Assembly (NCBI RefSeq): GCF_017571495.1
Contig: NZ_JAGETZ010000015.1
Span: 1-64,000, forward strand
DNA length: 64,000 nt
Source of the DNA: Hymenobacter negativus
GTDB lineage: Bacteria; Bacteroidota; Bacteroidia; Cytophagales; Hymenobacteraceae
Reading direction: 5' to 3'
Shown: one piece after another, positions 1 to 10,300 of the stretch
Numbering within the stretch: position 1 is the first letter of the stretch
Layout: every line of letters starts with the position of its first letter
Translations under genes and position numbers: made by a program
The notes under the pieces: model-generated
Told to the model about the DNA's origin: nothing
The model's input: the letters and a program-made list of their open reading frames with translations, nothing else
Databases searched by the model: none

Positions 1-899
1 TTGCGCAGCAGGCTCTTCATGGCCACTTTGGGCTGCAGGCTGGCCTGGGCCAGGATGATGCTGTAGCTCACGTCGCGGGTCCAGACGCCGGCCCATTCCT
101 TGCCGGTGCGCAGGGTGCTGTCCGGTTCTACGGCGCGGCGGGCTTCTTCCAGGGCCAGGTTGTAGAGCGCATCGGTCAGCGGGTAGTCCGAAGAGTACTG
201 GGGAAAGTCAGCAGTGTTAATGGTTTTATTCCACTGCTGCGCAGTGGTTTGCGCGGCGGCGGGCTGGTTGAGGGTCAGCGTTACTTCAAAGATGCCGTCG
301 CCGTCGGCATCCTTCATTTCCAGTTCCGGCTTGTTTATCAGGTTATCAAAATCCAAGCTCAGCGGGGCCGCGGAGCCGGCAATGAATACCTGCTTAAAGT
401 CTTGTTGATAAAGCTTCTCGCCTTTAAACGTGGTGTAGAAGCCATCCTTTTTAAAAGCGGCCAATACGGGGCGCAGGTCCAGCCGGATTTTAAGCCGTGT
501 ATTCGGGGCCAGATAGGTTTTGGCCGGTGTGGGGCGCGGGTCCACGTAGCGCTGACCAAAGGGAATGAGGGGCGTTTCCAAAGTGGCCCCGGCTGTCGTA
601 GGCAAGGCCAGAAACACGTTGTCCTGGCCCGGGGGCAGCTCATTGTCTTTGCCGTTGATACTGAACTTGAACGTGATGCGCGGGTCCTGAAAGGCGTTGG
701 CCAGGCTCTGGTAGTTGGACGCCAGTTGGGTGCGCGACAACGCCCGCGCCGTGTAGCGGCCCTGCACCACGCTGTCAGCATACAGGGCGTACTCGCCGGA
801 TTGCCAGATTGGTACCGCCGCCGTGGGCCGGGACTGTTGACAGGCCGGCGTCAGTGTGCAAACCAAAAAAGCAGGAGCTAACCGGCCAAAATATTTCAT
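1..899 (-). CDS. Six-hairpin glycosidase-like lipoprotein (3' end cut by window)
   Basis: An open frame runs from an ATG at 899 to the window edge without a stop, so about 299 N-terminal residues are seen. It begins with a lipoprotein signal (VCTLTPACQQS, lipobox Cys about residue 21), so it is probably anchored in a membrane. The middle is beta-rich and includes DADGDGIFEVTLTLN, a calcium-loop-like stretch. The last visible part (EWAGVWTRDVSYSIILAQ) resembles the start of the alpha/alpha barrel of amylo-glucosidase-type six-hairpin glycosidases. Catalytic residues would lie beyond the edge. It is the last visible gene of the SusCD/GH66 operon, which fits a role in cleaving the oligosaccharides released by the GH66 enzymes. 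The exact GH family cannot be decided from this fragment. Confidence 0.75.
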   Translation of the reverse strand, partial: MKYFGRLAPAFLVCTLTPACQQSRPTAAVPIWQSGEYALYADSVVQGRYTARALSRTQLASNYQSLANAFQDPRITFKFSINGKDNELPPGQDNVFLALPTTAGATLETPLIPFGQRYVDPRPTPAKTYLAPNTRLKIRLDLRPVLAAFKKDGFYTTFKGEKLYQQDFKQVFIAGSAAPLSLDFDNLINKPELEMKDADGDGIFEVTLTLNQPAAAQTTAQQWNKTINTADFPQYSSDYPLTDALYNLALEEARRAVEPDSTLRTGKEWAGVWTRDVSYSIILAQASLQPKVAMKSLLR

Positions 900-918
900 A
901 AACATTGGGCGAGAAATG

Positions 919-950
919 GTTTGGGGTTTCTCGGCGGAGAAACCCCAAAC
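919..950 (-). terminator. Strong 14-bp intergenic hairpin
   Basis: A perfect inverted repeat (GTTTGGGGTTTCTC, 4-nt loop GGCG, GAGAAACCCCAAAC) lies between the stop of the GH66 gene and the start of the lipoprotein gene. No long U-run follows, so it may be an attenuator or an mRNA-stabilising 3' structure rather than a full terminator. Confidence 0.6.
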
Positions 951-976
951 GTGGCAGTGGAAAAATGGAAAGGGAA

Positions 977-3700
977 TTAGTTGAGTTTGACCAACCGGCG
1001 CGTGAGCGTGCCCGCCGCTGTGCTGAGGCGGTAGAGGTACAGGCCGGGCGCGAGCGTAGCGCCAGGCACCACTACCTCGTGCTGGCCGGCAGGTAATTCG
1101 TGCGCATCGAGCAGCGTGGTGGCGCGCTGGCCCCGCACGTCGTACACCACGAGGCTAACCGGACCTTTACCGGGCTGCGCAAAGCGAATAGTTGTGGCCT
1201 GGTCGAAGGGGTTAGGCACGTTCTGGGACAGCTCTAGGCCCAATATTGAGGACGTGGCCGAGGTGGCCAAAGCAGCCCGGGCGCTCGTGGGCGGCGTGTC
1301 GGTCCAGGTGCTGGTGGCATAGGTGTAATAGCCCGTATGGTCACGGTAGAGGTCCACCGTTTTGGTGGCGTTGTCGCCGTTGTTGCTGAACACCAGGTTG
1401 GCGCTGCTGATGGTGCTCGGGAAAGTGTAGCTGTACCAGTCGGTGCCCACGCTCGGGGCGGCGCTCATGGCAATGCCCGGCCAGGTGGTGCTGGTGCCCG
1501 TCGGGGCCGTGTTCCAGTAGTGCACGTAGGGGCTGGTCCACGAGCTGGGCTTTTTGAAGTACACGGTGAAGGCCGCGCTGGCCGCCGGGGGCGTATCCGA
1601 CCAAGTGGCGGTGCTGTAGGTGTAGTAGCCGAGGTGGTCGCGGTAGAGGTCGGCGGTTTTGGTCGCGTTGTCGCCGTTGTTACTGAAAACGATGTTGGCG
1701 CTGCTGATGCCGGTGGGGAAGGTGTAGCTGTACCAGTTAGCGCCTGCTTCGGGGGCGGCCGTCATGCTCAGGCCGGGCCAGGTGGTGCTGGTGCCGGTGG
1801 GGGCGGTGTTCCAGTAGTGAATTTTGGGGGTAGTCCAGGCGGCGGGTTTCTGAAAATACACTTTCAGCGGGCCGCTGGTGGGCGGGGTAGTGGAACCGGT
1901 TTCGGCCACCAGCATGCTCCAGTACTTGATGCTGGGCAGGATGACGGTCACCACACCACCCGTCTGGCTGAAGTTCAGCTGCTGGGGCAGGCCGTTGTTG
2001 AAGTCGGGCGAAGCCGTCCAGATGCGGGTGACGGGCGTGCTGTAAGGGAAGTTCAGGCTGACGTTGGTGAGTGTGGTGGGCACGGGCTGCACCTGGCTGT
2101 CGTCGCGCCAGTTCAGGGTAGCGGCCTGGGTATAGTTCAGCAGCTGGAAAATCTGCTTGCCGTTCAGGGCCGCGCCCACGGTGGCAATTTTGCCCTGCAC
2201 CGGCGGCCAGTGCAGCACGTTGCTGCCGCCCGAGAGCGTGACGTTGTTGAACACGCGCCCGTCGCGCAGCAGGTTCTCGTAGGCCACGGCGAAGTCATAG
2301 TAGCGCGTCACGTCCTGCTGTAGCTGAGCCGACATCTGCAGGTTGCTATTGGGGAAGTACTCGTTGCCCAGCATGTGCTCGCCCAGCTCGATGTGCGCCC
2401 CGCCGAAGGCGAAAATGGTGGCATCGGCCATCAGCACGCTGGCATCGTTGAAGAAACCGGCGTTGTCGGACTTACCCTTGTTCACGTAGGCCGCCAGCAC
2501 GGTGCGCTTGCCGGGGGCGGCGGCTTCGTTGTTCTGCACGGCCCAGCCCAGGTTGGCATAGCCCTCGTTGCCGTCCCACATCTCGGTATAGGTCATGTCG
2601 ACCGGCGAGGCCCCGATAACCGACTGGCCGTACTGGTTCACGGCGTTCATCACCAGGCGCTTGCTGCTGCGGGCACTTTTAGCCGCCGCGAGGAAAGGCC
2701 CGAACGTCTGGTCAACGGTCACGGACTGCCCGGTGCGCTCGTACATCGTGCCCCAGTTGCCGAGCTGGTCCACGTGCCAGCCGTCGAAGTTCAGGCCGGT
2801 GGCATCGTACACTTTGCCGACTTCGCCCAGGAAGTAGGAGCGCCAGCCAGCGTTGCCGGGGTTCATGATGCTCAGGCCCGGCGCCTCCCAGGTCGGGGGA
2901 AAGCTAAGCGACCAGCGCGTGGTGGCGGTGCTGTTCCGATACAGCGCCCAGTTGTCGGTGTCCACACCGTCGATGGAGGCATTGGGGTAAGCGCCGTAAA
3001 TCAGCTCGTAAAACATGGCGTTCATGTTCTTGTCGTGGCCGCGGTCGATGTAGCCCTTGAGGGTAGCCAGCGTCGTCGGGCGGTTGGCCAGGTCGTTCCA
3101 GGTGGCGGCAGGACTCGCGGCGGTGCCCGCCAGCGGGCGGTGGTGCTTGTCCATCCAGTCGTAATATTGCAGACCGTTCAAGTGGTAGCGGGTCAGCTGC
3201 TTGATGGTAGCGTCCATCTGCGCGGCGGTCTTGGAGCCGTACTCCGATAGGAAGCCGTAGCGCGGAAACCGGGCCCAGTCCGACGACACGTCCACGCCGA
3301 TGGCGGAGGTGCTCAGCACCGTAGCGCCGTCCTTCAGCGTCAGCCCCACGAGGTAGCCCTGGTAGTCCCGGACGGGCGGCGTCCAGGCCCACGTCACGCT
3401 GCCGCTGCCGGGCGTGAGGGTTTGCGTGCTCATCAGCGAGTCGGCGTGGTAGTACTGCACCACCAAGCTGAGGCCCGAGCGCCACGAGCCAACGGTAGCC
3501 GATAAACTCACCGCCTGCCCGGGGTTGTAGCGGGCCTTGTCGGTGTTGACTTCGCTGATGCTTTGGGCGAAGGCGGCCGGCGCCAGCAGCAGGAAAGCCA
3601 GCAGGCGCAGTGCCCCGGTGGCGGTTGAAAAATGCCGGCGTAAGCCAGTCGTTAAAGAGCGGGTGCCCCAGGGGGTGGCGAGACGTAAAAGCTTGTTCAT
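977..3700 (-). CDS. GH66 dextranase-type enzyme with two CBM26-like modules and T9SS tail
   Basis: A secreted 907-residue glycoside hydrolase, probably an endo-dextranase or cyclodextran-forming enzyme acting on alpha-1,6-glucans. An N-terminal signal (hydrophobic LRLLAFLLLAPAAFAQ, residues 31-46) precedes a beta-sandwich and the GH66 barrel (about 145-600). Candidate catalytic residues are Asp306 (NFDGWHVD) as nucleophile and Glu373 (TYTEMW) as acid/base; their spacing matches characterised GH66 enzymes. Two near-identical modules (about 612-705 and 711-805; YFQKPAAWTTPKIHYW / YFKKPSSWTSPYVHYW) resemble starch-binding CBM26. Residues about 821-907 form a T9SS sorting domain (LSQNVPNPFDQATTIRF), predicting release or attachment at the cell surface. 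Its N-terminal part is a paralogue of the upstream GH66. Product specificity is not determined. Confidence 0.92.
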   Translation of the reverse strand: MNKLLRLATPWGTRSLTTGLRRHFSTATGALRLLAFLLLAPAAFAQSISEVNTDKARYNPGQAVSLSATVGSWRSGLSLVVQYYHADSLMSTQTLTPGSGSVTWAWTPPVRDYQGYLVGLTLKDGATVLSTSAIGVDVSSDWARFPRYGFLSEYGSKTAAQMDATIKQLTRYHLNGLQYYDWMDKHHRPLAGTAASPAATWNDLANRPTTLATLKGYIDRGHDKNMNAMFYELIYGAYPNASIDGVDTDNWALYRNSTATTRWSLSFPPTWEAPGLSIMNPGNAGWRSYFLGEVGKVYDATGLNFDGWHVDQLGNWGTMYERTGQSVTVDQTFGPFLAAAKSARSSKRLVMNAVNQYGQSVIGASPVDMTYTEMWDGNEGYANLGWAVQNNEAAAPGKRTVLAAYVNKGKSDNAGFFNDASVLMADATIFAFGGAHIELGEHMLGNEYFPNSNLQMSAQLQQDVTRYYDFAVAYENLLRDGRVFNNVTLSGGSNVLHWPPVQGKIATVGAALNGKQIFQLLNYTQAATLNWRDDSQVQPVPTTLTNVSLNFPYSTPVTRIWTASPDFNNGLPQQLNFSQTGGVVTVILPSIKYWSMLVAETGSTTPPTSGPLKVYFQKPAAWTTPKIHYWNTAPTGTSTTWPGLSMTAAPEAGANWYSYTFPTGISSANIVFSNNGDNATKTADLYRDHLGYYTYSTATWSDTPPAASAAFTVYFKKPSSWTSPYVHYWNTAPTGTSTTWPGIAMSAAPSVGTDWYSYTFPSTISSANLVFSNNGDNATKTVDLYRDHTGYYTYATSTWTDTPPTSARAALATSATSSILGLELSQNVPNPFDQATTIRFAQPGKGPVSLVVYDVRGQRATTLLDAHELPAGQHEVVVPGATLAPGLYLYRLSTAAGTLTRRLVKLN

Positions 3701-3760
3701 GATGTGGGAATTGGGTTAGTAAGGGTGAAATCAGGGAATGGGAGCGGCCAGACAGCGGAA

Positions 3761-3875
3761 CCTCACCCCCGCCCCCTCTCCCGCGGAGAGGGGAGCCACG
3801 GCGGCGCGGACGTACGCTTGGGTTTAATAATCGTCAGACTCCCTCTCTGCGGGAGAGGGGCCGGAGGTGGGGTGA
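3761..3875. repeat. Palindromic interspersed repeat (REP/MITE-like)
   Basis: Two GC-rich arms face each other: 3761-3794 (CCTCACCCCCGCCCCCTCTC...) and about 3840-3875 (...GGGAGAGGGGCCGGAGGTGG). They can pair imperfectly around a roughly 45-bp centre. No ORF lies inside. It fills the gap between the two GH66 genes and looks like a small non-coding palindromic element; only one copy is in this window. Confidence 0.6.
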
Positions 3876-3919
3876 ACCGGAGTGTAAGCACCCCAAGAAG
3901 GCTTCAGCTGGGCGCTGGC

Positions 3920-5665
3920 CTACTCCAGAACCAGTATATCCCAGTAGTGCAGCTCCGGCAAGGTCAGCGACAGCTGGCCCTGCTGCTGGGTGAACTTCAG
4001 CTCCTGCGGCGCGCCGTGCCCGAAGTCGGGCGAGGCCAGCCACGCGCGCGTAACTTTCTGGGGCGCGGCCAGCTGCACGGCCACGTTGCGGCGCACGGCG
4101 GGCACGGGCTGCTGGGCTTTGTTGTCGCGCCATTCCAGCGTTTTGGCATCGGCGAAATTGAGTAGGTGTACTACCCGGCGGCCAGCGGCCCGGGTGCCCA
4201 CTGCGGCTACCTTGCCCTGCTGCGGCGGCCAGGCGGCCAGCGTGGCATCGCCGCTTACCTGCACGGGCTCAAACTTCCGGTCGGGGCCGCGCAGCAGGTT
4301 TTCGTAGGCCACAGCGAAGTCGTAATACGCCTGCATCTGCTGCTGCAGGCGGGGCGACATCTGCAGCTTGCCGTTGGGGAAGTACTCGGTGTCGAGCAGG
4401 TGCTCGCCGAGCTCAATGTGCGCGCCGCCGAAGGCAAAAATGACGGCGTCGGCCATGAGCACGCTGGCCTCGTTGAACTGGCCCGGCTGGTTCGACTTCT
4501 CGCGGTTCACGTAGGCCGCCAGCACCGTGCGCTTGCTGGGGGCCAACGATTCGTTGTACTGCACGGCCTGGCCCAGGCTGCTATACTGTTCGTTGTCGGT
4601 CCACAGCTCGGCGTAAAGAAACTCCACTGGGGCCGTGGCAATCTGCTCCTGGCCCCATTGGTTCACGGCGTTCATCACCAGCGGGCGGCTGGGCTGGGCC
4701 TGCTTGGCTTCTTTGAGAAACACGCCGAAGGACTTGCTCGGGTCGGTGCGCTGGCCGTTGTAGGTGTAGAGCTTGCCGGGGTCACCCACCTGGTCGACGT
4801 GCCAGCCGTCGAAATTCAGGTTTTTGGCCGCATACACGTCGCTCACGCCCTGAAACAGGTAGCTGCGCCAGCCCGGGTTGCCGGGGTCTTCCATGTCGAG
4901 GCCCGACGCCTCCCAGCCCGCCGGAAAGCCGTCGAAGGCGTAGCGCTTCTGGTGCAGGCTGTCGCGGTAGAGGCCCCACTCCGGCTTCACGCCGGGGGTG
5001 TTGGGGTAGGCGCCGTAGAGCAGGTTGTAGAACATGGCCTTCATGCCGTACTGGTGGGCGCGGCTGATGTAGCCCTGCACGGTGGCAAAGTAGCTGGGCC
5101 GGTTGGCCAGGTCGCGCCACTCGGCGGCGGGCTGGGCGGGAGTGCCGGCCAACGAGCGGTGGTGGGTGTCGCCCCAATCATAGAACTGCAAGCCGTTGAG
5201 GTGGTAGCGGTTGAGTTGCTGCATCACGCCGTCCATATCCGCCGCCGAGAGCTTACCGAACTTCGACAAAAAGCCGTAGCGCGGAAACTGCTTCCAGTCC
5301 GAAGACACGTCCACGGCGGTGGTCGCCTGGTCCAGCACCTGCTGGCCGGCGCGGGCTTCCACCTTCACCAGGTAGCCCTGGTAGTCAGTTTTGGGCGGCT
5401 GCCAAGTCCATTGGGCCGCGGTTCCTTTCACCGGCACGGTCTGCTGGCTGAGGCGCGTGCCGAGGTGGTAGTAGCTCACCACGAGTTGGGTGCTCGCGGG
5501 CCCCGTCCGCAGATTTGCCGTGAAGTGCACCGGCGTACCGGGCGCATACGCGGCCTTATCGGTATCGAGGCGGGCGAGGTCGCCCGGGGCGGCTTGAGCG
5601 TTGGCAAAGGCCAAGGAGAGCCCGGCCACCACCGCCAGGCGGTGAGGAAATGTAGTTAAGTCCAT
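3920..5665 (-). CDS. GH66 dextranase-type enzyme, short form
   Basis: A 581-residue paralogue of the downstream GH66. It has a signal peptide (LAVVAGLSLAFANAQA), an N-terminal beta-sandwich and the GH66 barrel. It ends without carbohydrate-binding modules or a T9SS tail. The equivalent catalytic residues are present: Asp286 (NFDGWHVDQVG) and Glu353 (LYAELW), with the same spacing of 67. The start at 5665 is preferred over an in-frame ATG at 5728 because the signal peptide follows it directly. Without a surface tail it is likely periplasmic and would process oligosaccharides imported by the SusCD pair, while the longer paralogue works outside. That division of labour is inference from domain content. 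Confidence 0.9.
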   Translation of the reverse strand: MDLTTFPHRLAVVAGLSLAFANAQAAPGDLARLDTDKAAYAPGTPVHFTANLRTGPASTQLVVSYYHLGTRLSQQTVPVKGTAAQWTWQPPKTDYQGYLVKVEARAGQQVLDQATTAVDVSSDWKQFPRYGFLSKFGKLSAADMDGVMQQLNRYHLNGLQFYDWGDTHHRSLAGTPAQPAAEWRDLANRPSYFATVQGYISRAHQYGMKAMFYNLLYGAYPNTPGVKPEWGLYRDSLHQKRYAFDGFPAGWEASGLDMEDPGNPGWRSYLFQGVSDVYAAKNLNFDGWHVDQVGDPGKLYTYNGQRTDPSKSFGVFLKEAKQAQPSRPLVMNAVNQWGQEQIATAPVEFLYAELWTDNEQYSSLGQAVQYNESLAPSKRTVLAAYVNREKSNQPGQFNEASVLMADAVIFAFGGAHIELGEHLLDTEYFPNGKLQMSPRLQQQMQAYYDFAVAYENLLRGPDRKFEPVQVSGDATLAAWPPQQGKVAAVGTRAAGRRVVHLLNFADAKTLEWRDNKAQQPVPAVRRNVAVQLAAPQKVTRAWLASPDFGHGAPQELKFTQQQGQLSLTLPELHYWDILVLE

Positions 5666-5689
5666 GAGGAAGAGGGAAAAGGAGGCTAA

Positions 5690-5755
5690 GCCAGCCGGCG
5701 CACTGCCGGTTTCACCTTGTCCCACCACGGATAAGTCCGCAGTGGCCGGGCTGGC
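5690..5755 (-). terminator. Hairpin between susD-like and GH66 genes
   Basis: An imperfect 16-nt inverted repeat (GCCAGCCGGCGCACTG / CAGTGGCCGGGCTGGC) lies in the 100-bp gap after the SusD stop. Position and strength suggest partial termination or processing that lowers enzyme expression relative to SusCD. Confidence 0.45.
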
Positions 5756-5766
5756 CGCCTAATTCG

Positions 5767-7278
5767 TTAGTAGCCGGGGTTTTGGTCGATGGCCGAGTTG
5801 TTGTCGCGCTCGTTTTGCGGGATGGGCAGCAGCAGGAACTTGGCGCTGATATTGCCGCGGCCCACGCCGTATGGGTCGTTGGGCGTACCAAGCGTGGGCA
5901 GGAACGACAGCGCCCGCACTTGCCCGCTGTTATCTTTCGAGCGAATCAGGTCAAACCACCGCTCGCCGTTTTCAAAGGCCAGCTCCAAGCGTCGCTCCTT
6001 CATGATGGCGTCGCGCAAGGTGGCCTGGTTGGTAGTACTAAGGGCCGGCAGGCCGGCGCGGGTCCGTACTAGGTTGAGCGGGTCGAGGGCGTCGGCGCTC
6101 TGGCCCTGCTCGTTGCGGGCTTCGGCCAACATCAGCAGTACGTCGGCGTAGCGCAGCACCACGGTGTTGAGCGGGTCGTTGGCAAAGGCGGTTTGCGCGC
6201 CGCTGCTGATGGGCACCACAAATTTGCGGGTGTTGAAGCCCGTGATGGAGCTATTGGCGGAGTAGGTGAAGCTGCCCAACTGGTCGCCGTTAGCAAATAC
6301 GGTCACCGGCTTGCGCAGGTCGCCGGTCTCAAACTGGCTCACGAACTCGGCCGTGGGCTGGTTCCAGCCGAAGCCACCGCCCGGCGTGATGTTGGCGCTG
6401 CGCGGCCCCATGAACTCGCTACGCGAGTTGCATACCGCGTCGCCACTAAAACCGTTGCTGTTGGGGTCGAAGGCGTACTGCACTTCAAACAGCGACTCCG
6501 GTCCATTTTCCGTGGCCGGGTTGAAGTTGGTGGCGAAGGACGAATTCAGGGAGTACGTGCCCGAGCCCACCACTTCCTGAGCTTTGGTGGCGGCGTCCGC
6601 CCATTTGTTTTGCGTGAGGTACACCTTGGCCAGCATTCCTTTCGCCGCGCCCTTGGTGGCGTGGCCCACAATGGCGGCTTGGGCTGGGAGTACCTGCTCG
6701 GCCAGCGCCAGGTCCTGCTCAATCTGCCGGTACACATCGGCCACCGAAGCGCGACCCACGTTCAGGCTTTCACGGGTAGTTTGCTGAGTCAGAATGAGGG
6801 GCACCTTGCCGAACAAGCGCACGAGGTCAAAGTAGCAGAGCGCCCGCAGGAAGCGTGCCTCGCCCAGGATGACGTCGCGCCGGGCCGCGTCCATGCTGAT
6901 AGCAGGCACGCGGTCCAGCACCACGTTCACGGCCAGGATGGTCTGGTAGTGGGTGCTCCAGATGTCGGCCACGCCGGGGTTGGCCGTGGTGGTGGCGAAG
7001 TTGGCCATCTGCTGAGTTTCCTGCCCGTCTCCGGCCCCGCCGGCCCCGACGATGCTGTTGCCGGCCACGATGTCCAATGTCCAGAGCCGCATGCGGAAGC
7101 AGCCCGACTTTTGCAGGCCGTGGTAGGCCCCGTTGAGGGCGCGCTGGGCGTCGGCCTCGTCCTTGTAGAAGTTCTCCGCCGCCAAGTCATTCTTGGGCTG
7201 CTTTTCCAAAAACTCCTTTTCGCAGCCGGTGCTCAATAGCAGCAGGCCCAGGCTCAGAAGGGGAAATATCTTTTTCAT
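5767..7278 (-). CDS. SusD/RagB-family outer-membrane glycan-binding lipoprotein
   Basis: A 503-residue surface lipoprotein with a lipobox (LLLLSTGCEKEF, Cys about residue 19) and the SusD N-terminal pattern (FLEKQPKNDL, then NFYKDEADAQRALNGAY). TPR-like helices in the middle include ARFLRALCYFDLVRLFG. The C-terminal RagB/SusD part contains LRYADVLLMLAEARNE and ERRLELAFENGERWFDLIR, both typical of the family. It would form the lid of the SusC channel and bind the target glycan. It lies 36 bp after the SusC stop, so the two are one transcription unit. Substrate assignment to alpha-1,6-glucan comes only from the neighbouring GH66 genes. Confidence 0.95.
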   Translation of the reverse strand: MKKIFPLLSLGLLLLSTGCEKEFLEKQPKNDLAAENFYKDEADAQRALNGAYHGLQKSGCFRMRLWTLDIVAGNSIVGAGGAGDGQETQQMANFATTTANPGVADIWSTHYQTILAVNVVLDRVPAISMDAARRDVILGEARFLRALCYFDLVRLFGKVPLILTQQTTRESLNVGRASVADVYRQIEQDLALAEQVLPAQAAIVGHATKGAAKGMLAKVYLTQNKWADAATKAQEVVGSGTYSLNSSFATNFNPATENGPESLFEVQYAFDPNSNGFSGDAVCNSRSEFMGPRSANITPGGGFGWNQPTAEFVSQFETGDLRKPVTVFANGDQLGSFTYSANSSITGFNTRKFVVPISSGAQTAFANDPLNTVVLRYADVLLMLAEARNEQGQSADALDPLNLVRTRAGLPALSTTNQATLRDAIMKERRLELAFENGERWFDLIRSKDNSGQVRALSFLPTLGTPNDPYGVGRGNISAKFLLLPIPQNERDNNSAIDQNPGY

Positions 7279-7314
7279 GTGGGTAAGCGTGTACAGGGTG
7301 GGAATTGGACCAGG

Positions 7315-10300
7315 TTAGAAGCCCACGTTGAGGCCCAGCGTGAGGGTGCGTGCCACAGGGTAGGCCCCGTTGTCGACGCCGGTTTGCAGGCTGCTCTGCC
7401 CGAAAGAGCCCACTTCGGGGTCATACCCCCGGTACTTGGTGAAGGTGGCCAGGTTCTGGGCCGTGGCGTAGAGGCGCAGGCTCTGAGCGTGCACTGCGCT
7501 CGTGCCCAGCCATTTGGCGGGCATGGTATAGCCCAGCGTTAGGTTCTTGATGCGCAGGAAAGAGCCGTCTTCCACGTAGCGGTCCGACACGCGGGCGTTG
7601 GTGTTGGGGTCGCCGTACACGGCGCGGGGCATCTCGCCGTCGCCAGGGTCGGTGGCCGACTTCCAGCGGTTGAGCGTTTCGGTGGTCTGGTTGGCCGCGC
7701 CCGACATGGCTTCGGTGAAAATGCGGTTGGCGTTGAAGAGCTTATTGCCATAAACCGCGTACAGAAACACGCTCAGGTCGAAGCCTTTGTAGGCAAACGT
7801 GTTGGTGAGGCCGGCCGTAAACTTTGGAATGGGACTGCCGATGTAGGCCCGGTCCTGGTCGTTGATGATGCCGTCGTTATTCAGGTCCTTATAGCGAATG
7901 TCGCCGGGAGCTGTGCCCGGCTGCTGGGTGGCGTGGGTGCGCACCTGGTCGGCGGTCTGGAAAATGCCGTCGGTCACGTAGCCGTAGAAAGCTCCGATAG
8001 GCTGGCCCACTGCCGTGCGCGTCACCGACTGCGTGAGAATGCTGCCCGAGAGAATAGGCTGGTCGTTAATGAGCTCCAGCACCTTGTTGCGCGTGAAGCT
8101 GATGTTGAAGTTGGTATTCCAGCTGAAGTCGCCCACTAGGTTGCGGGTGGTCAGGGCCAGCTCCAGGCCCTGGTTGCGCACCTGCCCGGCATTGACGGCC
8201 GCCGCGCCCAGGTAGCCGCTCGACGGCGTAACGGGTGGCGTGAGCAGCATCTTCGTGGTCAGGCGGTTGTACACATCCGCCGTGAATACCACCCGGTTAT
8301 CCAGAATGCCCAGGTCGAGGCCGAAGTCCAGCTGCTTGTTCGGCTCCCACTGCACGGCCGGGTTAGGCAGCGAGGTGGGTACTACGCCCGGCACGATGCT
8401 GCTGCCCTGTACGTAGCGCTGGGCCCCGTTCAGTAGCGTGGCATACTCATACAGGCCGATGTTCTGGTTGCCGGTAATGCCGTAGCTGGCCCGCAGCTTC
8501 AGGTCGCTCAGCCGGCTCACGTCCTTCAAAAACGGCTCCTGGCTTACGCGCCAGGCCACCGAGCCCGACGGAAACACGCCGTACTTGTTCTGCGTCCCGA
8601 AGCGTGAGGAGCCATCCACCCGCACCGTGCCCGTAAACAGGTACTTATCGGCGAAGCTGTAGTTGACGCGGCCCATGTACGAAAGCAGCGACCAGCCAAA
8701 CTCGCCCGACGAAGCCGAGTACGTGCCGCTGCCCGCGCTCAACGCCTGGAGTGTGTTGTAGGGATAGGTGTTGTCGCCCGCGTTCAGATAGCGGCTCTGC
8801 GAGTTCTGGGCCGACTGGCCCAGCAGCACCGTCAAGGCATGCTTCTCGTTGAGCGTTTTGGTGTAGGTGAAGGTGTTTTCCGTCAGCCACACGAGTTCCC
8901 GCGACTGCCCCTGGCTGAGCGCAGCCGTGGGATGCACGGTGCTGCCCCAGGTATAGGCCGGCTCAAAAAACGAGTTCTCGCGGAACGAGGCGTCCAGGCC
9001 CAGGTTGGTGCGGAAGCGCAGGCCCTTTACGAACTCAACTTCCGCGTATACGTTGCCTAGCAATCGATTGCGGTAAATGTTATTGTCAAACGTCAAAGCT
9101 CGGCCCACAGGGTTTGGCCGGTCGCCCACAAACTGAATCCGGCCTTCCGGCCCGGCAAAGGTGCCGTTGCGGTACACCGGCAGCGTGGGCAGCTGGGTTT
9201 GGGCCAGGAACACCAAGCCGCTCTGCGTGTCCTCGTCGGTGGTCACGATGCCCGCCTCCGTGCGGCTCAGCCCCAGGCTGCTGCCAACCTTGATGCGGCT
9301 GTTCACTTGGTGGTCGAGGTTCATGCGCAGCGAGTAGCGTTTGAAATCAGACCCGATGATGGTGCCTTCCTGCTTGAAAAAGCCGCCTGACAGCGCAAAC
9401 TGCGTCTTTTCGCTGCCGCCGTTGAAGTTCACGTTGTAGTTCTGGATGCGGGCGGTGCGGAAAATCTCCTTCTGCCAGTCGGTGCCCTGGCCCAGGGCGG
9501 CGGGATTGCTGTAGTCGGGCGTGGTGGCGGCCGTGCCCGCCGAGGCCAGGCTGTTCACCTGTTGGCCGCCGTTGGCGAGCAGCTCATTGTTGAGCTCAGC
9601 AAACTGCGTGGCATTTAGCAGGTCGACTTTGTGGGCCACTTGCTGCACGCCCTGGTAGGTGTCGAGGCCGATGTTGGTGCGCCCGGCCTTGCCGCGCTTG
9701 GTGGTAATGATAACCACGCCGTTGGCCCCGCGCGAGCCGTAGATGGCCGTGGCCGACGCGTCCTTCAGGATGTCCATCGACGCAATGTCGTTCGGGTTTA
9801 TCGTGTTGAGCAGGTTGCCGTTCTGCCCGTCCGAGTCGCTGTAGAAGGGCACGCCGTCCACCACGTACAGCGGCTCGGCATTGCCCACCGTGCCCACGCC
9901 CCGTACCCGGATGGAGACGCCCCCGCCCGGCGCGCCGCTGTTCTGCGATACTTGCACCCCGGCGGCCTTGCCTTGTAGCGCTTGGTCGAGGCCGGCCACG
10001 GGCTGGGTTTTAATCTCCTGCTCCGTCACGGAGGCAATGGCGCCGGTCACATCTTCGCGGCGCTGGGTGCCGTAGCCCACCACCACCACTTCGTTCAGCT
10101 TCTGCTCGTCCACGGCCAGCGTCACGTTGATGGGGCCACCGCCCACTCCTACCTCCTGGGTTTTGTAGCCCACATAGCTAAACACCAGGGTACTGCCCTC
10201 AGGCGCACTCATCATGAAACTGCCATCGGTATTGGTCGACGACCCAATTGCGGTGCCTTTCACCAGCACCGTGACCCCCGGCAGGCCCTGTCCGTCGGTG

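Noticed and set aside
4166..5659. Plus-strand frame of 497 codons opposite the second GH66
   Set aside because: Composition is shadow-like and the minus strand carries conserved GH66 residues.
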